From: Legionella_C sp048541585
GTDB lineage: Bacteria > Pseudomonadota > Gammaproteobacteria > Legionellales > Legionellaceae
DNA: 64,000 bases
Assembly: GCF_048541585.1 (NCBI RefSeq)
Contig: NZ_CP183308.1
Coordinates: forward strand, 1 to 64,000
Direction: 5' to 3'
Shown here: positions 19,599 through 26,515 of the stretch, piece after piece
Layout: every line of letters begins with the position of its first letter
Position numbering within the stretch: the stretch's first letter is position 1
Translations under genes and position numbers: made by a program
The notes under the pieces: model-generated
What the model was told of the DNA's origin: nothing
Seen by the model: only the letters and a program-made list of their open reading frames with translations
The model's database searches: none

Positions 19599-19898
19599 TT
19601 AACTTATCCAGTAGCGGCTGGCCGAATCAGGCAGTTTTGGCAGAATAAACCGGGTCAGCGCATGCGGCAGATACCAGTAAGCCAGCACCAGCAAAAATCT
19701 TGGACCCTGATTTTTTTTAAGACGTTTGAGCCCTGCCACCAGTAAAAATGATGACAAAATAACCATTACCTTCTGACTGCAGAGCGCAATAAAAAGAGCC
19801 GCAGCCAGAGCAATTGAGAGCTCATCAACGGTCAGTCCGAAATAGCGCCTAGGATGGTCCAGGTGGGCCAGTATTCTGTAATCCGTATTTAAAGCCAT
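19599..19898 (-). CDS. traL: TraL inner-membrane protein (VirB3-like)
   Basis: The 99-residue product has the TraL opening DYRILAHLDHPRRYFGLTVDE, two membrane segments in the middle and a C-terminal PHALTRFILPKLPDS segment. F TraL is about 91 residues and acts early in pilus assembly next to pilin. It starts four bases after the traA stop and is followed closely by traE. Confidence 0.93.
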   Translation of the reverse strand: MALNTDYRILAHLDHPRRYFGLTVDELSIALAAALFIALCSQKVMVILSSFLLVAGLKRLKKNQGPRFLLVLAYWYLPHALTRFILPKLPDSASRYWIS

Positions 19899-19901
19899 GA
19901 C

Positions 19902-20219
19902 TTAAGCTGCCGGAAACACGTAACGTTTAACTAGAAATCCTGGCACCAAGGCTGTCATGAACACACCGACAAATACTGTCGGGTTTTTAGATTTCATCAC
20001 CGCCAGTGTTGCAAGCGCGATATCGGCCAGAATAAATATCTTCCAGAATCCCGCATTAGAGCCGAAAATACCCTTTAAAGATTGTTGCAGGAAATCCCCG
20101 ACCACATCGCCGCCCGTATCTTCAGCAAACAACGGTGCTGTGATAAGCATTGCCGAGACCATACAGGTAAAACGCATCATGGCATTTTTTAAGTTGTTTA
20201 TTTTCATTACTATTTTCAT
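19902..20219 (-). CDS. traA: TraA F-type pilin precursor
   Basis: A 105-residue prepilin with a long leader (about 32 residues, cleaved near LFA/ED), leaving a mature protein of about 73 residues, close to F pilin (70). The mature part holds two hydrophobic helices, WKIFILADIALATLAVM and VFVGVFMTALVPGFLV, separated by a short polar loop, the usual pilin layout. The first ATG has AGGAGAAAACA upstream; a second lies four codons in. The position at the head of traL-traE supports the call. Confidence 0.88.
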   Translation of the reverse strand: MKIVMKINNLKNAMMRFTCMVSAMLITAPLFAEDTGGDVVGDFLQQSLKGIFGSNAGFWKIFILADIALATLAVMKSKNPTVFVGVFMTALVPGFLVKRYVFPAA

Positions 20220-20371
20220 TGTTTTCTCCTTTTTTCAGGTACAAAAATCCCTTTGAGCCTTAAATGCGCTCAATAATTAGTCTTTTTCGGTGTTATTGGT
20301 TCATCAGGAAGTAGACATCATTTTCCCTGATATTTCTGCTTACAGCAGTATTGTTTGTTCGATGGGCATTT

Positions 20372-20473
20372 TTATGTCGCCCTTTTTGCTTTCCCAAAAA
20401 TCCATGGCTCATCAATATATAAGACAACTGAATCAGGCGGCTTTATTATGCTTTTTTTTGCTCTGTAGTACAT
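20372..20473 (-). CDS. Short ORF between traT and traA
   Basis: A 33-residue frame starting 19 bases after the traT stop, with a GGGAGG site before its ATG. The product is basic and polar, with no motif I recognise. The remaining 152 bases to traA hold no other supported frame. It may be a small gene, a leader ORF, or the remnant of a larger one. Confidence 0.3.
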   Translation of the reverse strand: MYYRAKKSIIKPPDSVVLYIDEPWIFGKAKRAT

Positions 20474-20492
20474 AACTATATCCCTCCCTTTC

Positions 20493-21230
20493 CTAAAATA
20501 TACCGGCGATAGCATGGGCAAGACTATTTTCAAGCACCGGTCTTGCATCGGCAAACTTCAAATTCACCTTATCTGCATTTGAAACAATGCGCGTGCGATA
20601 GCGTTTAAAGCTTGTGTTTTCCAAATACGCTTGAACCGTATTGGTCGATAAGCCGTTTTGAAGACTTGAACGAGTTTTCTGAGTGATTTTCTGGCCTGAG
20701 AGTTCACTGATTTGAACATCCGTTATCATGGCATAATTGACATCTTTAATGAGCGCATCAGCTGCAACACTTGCCAGCCCTCCTGCAAGCCCTCCGACAA
20801 CCATGGCATTGGAATTATTGGTTAGGCTTCCTACCGCAACGCCAGAACCAATACCTGTTAGTGCCGAGCCAAATCCTGCACCGATAGCCGCTTCTGATGT
20901 ACCTCTGCTCATTTTTCCGACTTTTAAGACATTGGCCTGGAGCAGATAATGAGCGCTGCCCGGGTTTTTAACGACCTTATAACCATGAGACTCAAGCGCC
21001 TGTGCCAAAGGTCTGCTGAAGTTGATGTTTTGATCAGAGGTGTTTTTTACTGAGACATACACCGTTTTTTGAGAGCTTGATACCGGATCCAGGAAAATGG
21101 TTTCTGACATTTTTGTGCTGGTTGACAGTTTACCATGTTCGATAGCTGTCTGGGTTGCGGCACAGCTGCATAATGTGGCTACTACACTAGATAGTATGGT
21201 CGCTTTGAATTTTTTATTGATTCCACGCAT
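20493..21230 (-). CDS. traT: TraT surface-exclusion / serum-resistance lipoprotein
   Basis: The 245-residue lipoprotein has lipobox TLCSC and closely follows the F TraT pattern: STKMSETIFLDP, VSVKNTSDQN, a Gly-rich central hairpin region, KDVNYAMITDVQISE and RIVSNADKVNLKF near the end. TraT sits in the outer membrane and blocks mating with cells that already carry the plasmid. In F, traT is downstream of traG; here it is at the head of the operon, upstream of traA. A TTG at 21254 extends the frame, but the ATG at 21230 has AAAGGA well placed. Confidence 0.94.
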   Translation of the reverse strand: MRGINKKFKATILSSVVATLCSCAATQTAIEHGKLSTSTKMSETIFLDPVSSSQKTVYVSVKNTSDQNINFSRPLAQALESHGYKVVKNPGSAHYLLQANVLKVGKMSRGTSEAAIGAGFGSALTGIGSGVAVGSLTNNSNAMVVGGLAGGLASVAADALIKDVNYAMITDVQISELSGQKITQKTRSSLQNGLSTNTVQAYLENTSFKRYRTRIVSNADKVNLKFADARPVLENSLAHAIAGIF

Positions 21231-21254
21231 CCTTATTTTCCTTTTTTTTATCAA

Positions 21255-21428
21255 CTAAATATCTTGAGGAGGAAATTTCTTTAAATGTTCCTTAACCCTG
21301 ATTGCCAATTCATTATGCTTACTACGACGAGACTCTTTCGCAGCTTTAATTAGCATCTGATTAGTTTCAGCATCAATCCGAGTCGAAATATATACATCTT
21401 TTTCCTGTTTCCTTTCTTTCTCTTCCAT
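21255..21428 (-). CDS. Small ribbon-helix-helix protein, TraY/Arc-like candidate regulator
   Basis: A 57-residue frame immediately upstream of traT. After a charged start it reads DVYISTRIDAETNQMLIKAA, then two helices ending LAIRVKEHLKKF. This fits the beta-alpha-alpha layout of Arc/MetJ/TraY-type ribbon-helix-helix DNA-binding proteins. As the first gene of the tra operon it is a candidate for the TraY role (oriT binding, operon autoregulation). The family assignment is from fold pattern only. The ribosome site is weak (AAGG about 12 bases upstream). Confidence 0.65.
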   Translation of the reverse strand: MEEKERKQEKDVYISTRIDAETNQMLIKAAKESRRSKHNELAIRVKEHLKKFPPQDI

Positions 21429-21551
21429 TAGCTTTAGACCTTTTTTGTTTTTTTTATTTATTGAAATGATTGTAATGAACTAAAGATTTAATCATGGTTG
21501 ACCTTAACAGCAAACTACTTTATAAAGTGTTTTTAATGACTATTTTTAAAT

Positions 21552-21575
21552 ACCCCTTTCTATTGGGGTTTTTTT
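21552..21575 (+). terminator. Short GC hairpin followed by a T run
   Basis: ACCCC (21552-21556) can pair with GGGGT (21565-21569), followed by six further T. It looks like a small intrinsic terminator, but it lies only 12 bases before a start codon on the same strand. It could insulate the divergent tra promoter region or act as a leader attenuator. The stem is only five pairs. The rest of 21429-21587 is AT-rich and should hold the divergent promoters; I cannot place them firmly. Confidence 0.3.
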
Positions 21576-21587
21576 AAGGGATTAAAT

Positions 21588-22940
21588 ATGTATACATCTA
21601 TAGATGAAAAAGAAGGACTTGTAAGAACGAATTGGAAACATGTTAGAGATAAATTTAATCAAGCAGACCCTCATTTAACAAAACTCATAGATAAAGTTTG
21701 TCCTAATGACGAACTTATTGTTTACTTAGCATACTTTCCATATGGAATGCTAAAGGGGGACACCCAGAGCTCCTATTTACCACTCATAGATAATCAAGTT
21801 TGCAAATTAAACGATCCCAAAATAGATAAAAAAATCTTAAAAGAACTTGGATATGGAATGAATTCATCTCCATTAGGAATGATTTTAGATAAATCGTTAG
21901 AATATTTCATAGAATTTGATGAACAGATTTTTCCGTATCAAATAGATAACCCTGGGACAATATTTAACAAGGGAATACTGCTCAAGAAAAAAAGTATAAG
22001 AAACTACTCCCCTAATGGTGTTCTAAAAGCAACCGCTGGGGCCAGAACAGCGTTTATGCTGTCTAGTATAAACAGTCATAATGGTATCAATAAATTATCA
22101 AAGATAACTGAGTGTGAATTAACAACACCAAGAAAATTAACTGATCACTTTCAATTATTTAAAGCAATAAATCAGTACTTTAATAACACCTGGAAAGCCT
22201 GTCTAGCATATTTTTCTGAAAAATGGATACAAAATATCTTAAATGATCCTGCATGGATAGAAATAAAAAATTACATACTTGAAGGGAAGGAAAACAATGA
22301 CTCTTTTAATGCGAATAGTCCATATTACGAAATTTTCTATTCCAAAGCACAAAAAGATAGAAATATAAGAACTTCTAGTCCCTATCTAACAAATACAGCT
22401 ATACACCTTATAAAAATAGCTCTTGGCGAACATCCGGGATATATCCCTGCCACAACTGAAGATTTATTACCCCTTAATTTAATTCAATCCAACATAAGCA
22501 ATGCTTTCCAACTAAAAAAGATACCTACAGTAATGGTTCCTCATTCTCTAATATACGAGAAGGATAAGCACCCAGTTTATTATTCTATGCAGTTCCCCAC
22601 TAGCCCCCATTTTTTAACTAAAAAAAATGAAAAAGTTACTGCGAATCAAGAAATAGACTATCTAGACAATATTTTACACAAATTCATTGATGAAATGACA
22701 AAAAAAGATTCTCTGCTTAGCGGAACAGTTTTCTCTGAACTTTCAAGTAATGTAAAATTTAATTATTTTCATAATTATCCCCCAAAAGAGAGTAAATTAA
22801 TAAAAAACTCAAGAAGTCTATTAAAATTAGATCCAAGATTCTCATTTTGCTCTTACGAAAGTACTTATGATGACTGTAGCTTTGAAGGTCAGTTTTTAAG
22901 AGGATGTATTCAAGTGGAACCAATTAATTATCAAAACTAG
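21588..22940 (+). CDS. Unknown 450-residue protein beside the borosin-like cluster
   Basis: An AT-rich gene on the opposite strand to its neighbours, with AAGGG seven bases before the ATG. I do not recognise the family. The product looks soluble: no signal peptide or membrane helix, several Trp/Tyr-rich segments (VYLAYFPYGMLKGD, VPHSLIYEKDKHPVYYSMQF) and a C-terminus with Cys-containing FSFCSYESTYDDCSF. Its last 17 bases overlap the end of the methyltransferase gene tail to tail, so the two have probably travelled together. A role in modification, maturation or immunity for the putative peptide product is possible but unsupported by any motif. Confidence 0.65.
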   Translation: MYTSIDEKEGLVRTNWKHVRDKFNQADPHLTKLIDKVCPNDELIVYLAYFPYGMLKGDTQSSYLPLIDNQVCKLNDPKIDKKILKELGYGMNSSPLGMILDKSLEYFIEFDEQIFPYQIDNPGTIFNKGILLKKKSIRNYSPNGVLKATAGARTAFMLSSINSHNGINKLSKITECELTTPRKLTDHFQLFKAINQYFNNTWKACLAYFSEKWIQNILNDPAWIEIKNYILEGKENNDSFNANSPYYEIFYSKAQKDRNIRTSSPYLTNTAIHLIKIALGEHPGYIPATTEDLLPLNLIQSNISNAFQLKKIPTVMVPHSLIYEKDKHPVYYSMQFPTSPHFLTKKNEKVTANQEIDYLDNILHKFIDEMTKKDSLLSGTVFSELSSNVKFNYFHNYPPKESKLIKNSRSLLKLDPRFSFCSYESTYDDCSFEGQFLRGCIQVEPINYQN

Positions 22941-23700
22941 GTTCTGGCGGAATATAGGCAGTAGCAAGCCTAGGAATATCAACTTGATCAAGATTACATA
23001 ACTCAACTTCGCAAATTTCAGCAGGAAAAGATTGATACATTGAAGCTACATATATGATTACAGGATGTTTATCATCATATATATCCAATAATTTTTCCTT
23101 CAAACATTTTAAAGAATTAAATTTCTCTATGTTTCCACATAAATCTGATTCTTGTAAAATGATTTTTTTTATACCAACAACCCCTATTTGCCAAAGAATA
23201 ATATGACTGGATTTATTTATAATATAATTTTCTTTTAGAAAATCAGTGGCCTCATAAGCCTGCATACCCCCCATACTCGGGTCAATTCTTAAATCACAAC
23301 ATAAACTATCTAAGCTAGAAATACCAGGCAGAACATCCACTTCTATATCAGAGCAGTTACGCCCTACTTCTTTTATTAAGCTTTGTGAAGAATTAGATAA
23401 AAATAATGGATGACCATATGTTACGAAGCATGTAGTTTTATTTTTTTTAGCATATTTTATTACCTCATAACTAATCGAATTATAGGCGGCCTTTCTATCA
23501 CTATTAACAAAATATAAAGAGTCTAAGGATTTGGAGTTGCGACTGTTTTCTTCTATCCATCTCTTTATAGCAGGATCGTTAACCAGATATAGAACAAAGT
23601 CACAACTTTCAATAAGTAATTTAACTTCTAACGTTAGATGAGATAAAAATTTTATACCACATCCAACAATATACAATTTTTGCTTCTTTTTGTTGTTCAA
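22924..23700 (-). CDS. Borosin-type SAM-dependent peptide N-methyltransferase (TP-methylase fold)
   Basis: The 258-residue product follows the methyltransferase domain of fungal OphMA (omphalotin) from end to end: IVGCGI (residues 11-16, SAM loop), R69 and Y73 in the same RxxxY spacing as the OphMA catalytic pair, TYGHP (94-98), LPGIS (124-128), IDPSMGGMQAYEATDFL (139-155), ILWQIGVVGI (168-177), KHPVIIYVASM and TAYIPP near the end. OphMA methylates backbone amides of its own C-terminus. Here no core follows the domain, so it would act on a separate peptide, as in bacterial split borosins. The start is TTG with GGAG 13 bases upstream, just after the small peptide gene. Confidence 0.85.
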   Translation of the reverse strand: MNNKKKQKLYIVGCGIKFLSHLTLEVKLLIESCDFVLYLVNDPAIKRWIEENSRNSKSLDSLYFVNSDRKAAYNSISYEVIKYAKKNKTTCFVTYGHPLFLSNSSQSLIKEVGRNCSDIEVDVLPGISSLDSLCCDLRIDPSMGGMQAYEATDFLKENYIINKSSHIILWQIGVVGIKKIILQESDLCGNIEKFNSLKCLKEKLLDIYDDKHPVIIYVASMYQSFPAEICEVELCNLDQVDIPRLATAYIPPEPSFDN

Positions 23701-23707
23701 AATATTT

Positions 23708-23911
23708 TCAGTTCTCCGAAACTCTAGTTTCGCATGCCTGCCTCATATCTATAGACAATGAGCTTACCAAAGAGTTATCGCTAAACTCTGATTCAAGCTC
23801 ATTAATTACATCTTTATGAGATAATAACTTATCACCTTTTTCATTTGTTAACATGATGTTATCAAAACAAGGTTTCGTTGCAAGACTTACTAATTGCTTA
23901 TATACACTCAT
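23708..23911 (-). CDS. 67-residue candidate precursor peptide of the borosin-like methyltransferase
   Basis: A small gene ending seven bases before the methyltransferase start, with GGGAG seven bases before its ATG (a TTG five codons upstream gives a longer frame). The product has a helix-prone N-terminal part rich in Leu, Val and Lys, an acidic middle (VINELESEFSD), and a tail SLVSSLSIDMRQACETRVSE that could be a core. Size and position fit split borosin precursors, which have a helical recognition domain of about 50 residues plus a short C-terminal core. No sequence motif proves it. An inverted repeat CGAAACT/AGTTTCG (23717-23732) lies in its last codons. Confidence 0.6.
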   Translation of the reverse strand: MSVYKQLVSLATKPCFDNIMLTNEKGDKLLSHKDVINELESEFSDNSLVSSLSIDMRQACETRVSEN

Positions 23912-23930
23912 TAATAACTCCCTCAAATAA

Positions 23931-25154
23931 TTAACTTTTTAATACTACCCTGTTATATGGATTCCTTAATGTCATTCTACGCAAAAACAGACTAAATATA
24001 AAACACATTAGTCCTAATATTGCACACATATCCCAAACTGCATATGCTCCATATTTCTCCGCTAAAAATCCAGACACCTCAGGCCCAATAGTTCCACTAC
24101 CCAAAAATACTGCTCGCCAAACACCAGTAGCAAATCCATCTTGTCCTTTTCCATATAATTGAATATTAAAATGTTTTGACAACGGAGCAAACATCATTTC
24201 ACCAAATGTTAAGAGTATTAACACGATTACTGTCAGTAGAAATGAGTTTGCAAAACCAAATGTAAAATATCCTAAACCAACCATTAAACCACCCGCTCCT
24301 AAGAACCATGTTGAGTTTTTTGATTTAATTCGATTAATAATCAATGGCTGTATAAAAAACATAACCCATGGATTTACAGACGCAGCAGTTACAGAAACCA
24401 TGTTACTACCAAATCTATCTATAAGAGTCGGAGCAAATACCACTTTTATCATAGAAAAGATCAAACCAAAGCATAGAATCATCCCCATTAAAGTGAAAAA
24501 TTCTTTCTTACGATCAGGCAAGAATATTGAAGATTTTTGGGTTATATTTTTTTCAGCTTCAAAAATTGAATTTTTACAAAATACAAGAGACCACAAACCT
24601 AAAATAATTAGAGTAAAAATTATACTTTTAACGAAGACAAGAATATGTACAGGTGTTAAATCCATTAAAATGAATATAGTGAATGAATAACTCAAATTAA
24701 ATAAAATGAGTTCCAGACTAATGACCTTCAACTTAACAACTTCATTATTTTTAACAGACCTTACCAAGCTTGCTACATTGCATGTAGCAGTCATAGTTCC
24801 TATTAAACCTAGCAAGAACATTGATAAATTTAGTAACCAAGGGCTTACAGAGTAGAATAAGACGAAAAAACTTCCACTTAAAAAAAGTAAGCCGATGCCT
24901 GATATTTTTGTTGTTCTATATTTTAGAGATAATGCTCCACCAATTAATGCACCAAATAAACATCCCCAATAGTATACGGATATAAACTGCCCTATTAAGT
25001 CAAAATGTAAATGATCAACTTTCTTAAAATATACCGATATATTCAGGCAAAAAGCAGCTACTATATGTTCTACTACAACTATTGGTAATATGGTTTTAGT
25101 TAAAGATGGAATCCCCCAGTAAATATCTAACAATCTGTTTATGTTTTTTTTCAC
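23931..25154 (-). CDS. MFS transporter in the borosin-like cluster
   Basis: A 407-residue protein with about twelve membrane helices in the 6+6 major-facilitator layout and a cytoplasmic loop near residues 185-215. It starts the minus-strand cluster and ends 19 bases before the peptide gene, so exporter, peptide and methyltransferase form one likely transcript. In RiPP clusters such transporters often export the finished product or give self-resistance; the substrate here cannot be read from sequence. The AT-rich composition matches the methyltransferase. Confidence 0.8.
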   Translation of the reverse strand: MKKNINRLLDIYWGIPSLTKTILPIVVVEHIVAAFCLNISVYFKKVDHLHFDLIGQFISVYYWGCLFGALIGGALSLKYRTTKISGIGLLFLSGSFFVLFYSVSPWLLNLSMFLLGLIGTMTATCNVASLVRSVKNNEVVKLKVISLELILFNLSYSFTIFILMDLTPVHILVFVKSIIFTLIILGLWSLVFCKNSIFEAEKNITQKSSIFLPDRKKEFFTLMGMILCFGLIFSMIKVVFAPTLIDRFGSNMVSVTAASVNPWVMFFIQPLIINRIKSKNSTWFLGAGGLMVGLGYFTFGFANSFLLTVIVLILLTFGEMMFAPLSKHFNIQLYGKGQDGFATGVWRAVFLGSGTIGPEVSGFLAEKYGAYAVWDMCAILGLMCFIFSLFLRRMTLRNPYNRVVLKS

Positions 25155-25244
25155 GTTACATCCTATTTAAACCTTTTTAACAGTTGATAATCCTAAATTC
25201 GGCAGTTGAATTCGTAAGAAGTGGATTCTCCCTATATTAATATT

Positions 25245-25303
25245 GGATCTTAGGAAAAATAAGCACTCACCAAACTGGTGAATGCTAATTTTAGCTAAGA
25301 TCC
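25245..25303. repeat. 59-nt imperfect palindrome upstream of the borosin-like cluster
   Basis: Arms 25245-25271 and 25277-25303 match at about 23 of 27 positions around a five-base loop. The outer part GGATCTTAG is perfect. It lies in the 309-base gap between the MFS gene start and the 106-residue gene. It could be a leader structure, a bidirectional terminator or a mobile-element relic. A 92-codon minus-strand frame crossing it (25167-25445) looks fortuitous. Confidence 0.6.
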
Positions 25304-25463
25304 TTGAAGGGTAAGGGCTAAAAACAGTTTTTATAATTTTAAGGCATACAGTCAGGATACGTGCGTAGATAGGACTTTTACTATTGAAAATCCTCTGCAA
25401 GCCTTTATCAATATGGATTGATAGCTTTTTTATAAAAATGTTCAAGTATGTTTTCTTGCTGAA

Positions 25464-25784
25464 TTAGTCAGTTATTAATCTAGCTATAAACCCAGATTCA
25501 TCTCCCTGATGAAAAAAGATATGTCCATGTAATTCATTGTCTTTATATATTACCCAGCCTCTCCCACTAATTTCATTACCTTCATCATCCCCTTCAAAAG
25601 TGAATTCAATCTTATGATTGTTGAGAACATAATACATATTTGCGTAGATACAGCCAAAATGAAATTCCCCCGACATTTGGCTATTAAACTCAATATAGCC
25701 AGGCTCAACCAAATCAATGAATTCTAAATCCCAAGCATCCATCTCAACTATTTTCCACTTTCCATTAAATTGATTAGGTTGCAT
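25464..25784 (-). CDS. Conserved hypothetical protein (WD-x-D-x-IDLVEPG type)
   Basis: A soluble protein of 106 residues with the pattern GKWKIVEMDAWDLEFIDLVE, FHFGCIYANM, FTFEGDDEGNEISGRGW and IFFHQGDESGFIARL. I recall this as a small conserved family of unknown function found singly in many bacteria; the fold may be a small beta barrel. It is upstream of the palindrome and downstream of the partition genes, and may be cargo acquired with either. Confidence 0.65.
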   Translation of the reverse strand: MQPNQFNGKWKIVEMDAWDLEFIDLVEPGYIEFNSQMSGEFHFGCIYANMYYVLNNHKIEFTFEGDDEGNEISGRGWVIYKDNELHGHIFFHQGDESGFIARLITD

Positions 25785-25834
25785 TATTTAGTTCCATGGT
25801 TAAAATTTTTAAGCTGTTATAAGTTATTTGAACA

Positions 25835-26515
25835 CTACCTACTTTTTTTTACTGACAATAGAAGGGTTTCTTGAAGTTCATTAACTATTTGCTCATTAAT
25901 TTTATATTTAACCCAGCCGCCTCTTCCGCTTTTTTGATCTACTCTACTTAAAATGCCTGAACTTGTTAAACGAAAAAGCGTATTTTTTAATGATTTATAA
26001 TTCACTTCAGCTAAATTTGCTATCATTTTAAGGGTTAGCTCTTCAGTAGTATCTGATTTATTAACTTTCATGTTTTTATATAGTGCAATTATTACTTCTC
26101 TTTGAACTCCAACTAACCTAGAAAAGGTGGTTGAAGCTTCCGATGTACAATCCCTTTGAGAATTTAAATTAAATGATATTTCTTCAATTTTTTCCTCTTT
26201 CTGAAATTGAATAGGCAGTTTATCTAATGTTTTAAAGTTGTCTTGCTTATGAAATGGCTGTATAGGCTTACTTTCAATTAGCTTTTTATTATTTTTATTT
26301 TCAATATCTTTAAAGTTTTCAGTATTTGACGGAGCTTCACCACTCAGAATTTTAGGCTCAGGTAAAAGTGTATTGTTGTGAACCGATTGTGAACCGTTTA
26401 TTTCTTCATATATATCTTCAAAGAAATGGCTTTTCTTATTAGTTTTAGTTTGGCCCTTTTCAGGAAGCTTTCTCTCTTGGGCATACTGTTGAAACGCACC
26501 TTTTTTAATTGCCAT
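25835..26515 (-). CDS. Winged-helix DNA-binding protein paired with ParA (ParB-like candidate)
   Basis: A 226-residue protein with a disordered, Lys/Asn/Gln-rich N-terminal half and a C-terminal winged-helix domain: LVGVQREVIIALYKNM, LTLKMIANLAEVNYKSLKNTL, then LTSSGILSRVDQKSGRGGW. The ATG shares one base with the parA stop (TAATG), so the pair is coupled. This is the expected layout of a partition operon in which the second protein binds centromere repeats. The sequence is not classical ParB. Two 11-bp iterons lie inside its own coding region. Confidence 0.68.
   Translation of the reverse strand: MAIKKGAFQQYAQERKLPEKGQTKTNKKSHFFEDIYEEINGSQSVHNNTLLPEPKILSGEAPSNTENFKDIENKNNKKLIESKPIQPFHKQDNFKTLDKLPIQFQKEEKIEEISFNLNSQRDCTSEASTTFSRLVGVQREVIIALYKNMKVNKSDTTEELTLKMIANLAEVNYKSLKNTLFRLTSSGILSRVDQKSGRGGWVKYKINEQIVNELQETLLLSVKKSR
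26378..26399 (+). repeat. Two 11-bp iterons inside the parA-partner gene
   Basis: GTGAACCGATT (26378-26388) followed directly by GTGAACCGTTT (26389-26399). The units match the intergenic iteron array at 27.7-28.1 kb, more than a kilobase away and inside the winged-helix gene. The repeated bases encode part of the disordered N-terminal region, so they could be tolerated there as a binding site. Confidence 0.85.

Noticed and set aside
25167..25445. 92-codon minus-strand frame in the gap upstream of the MFS gene
   Set aside because: It spans the long palindrome, has no ribosome site I trust, and its sequence shows no domain or protein-like pattern.
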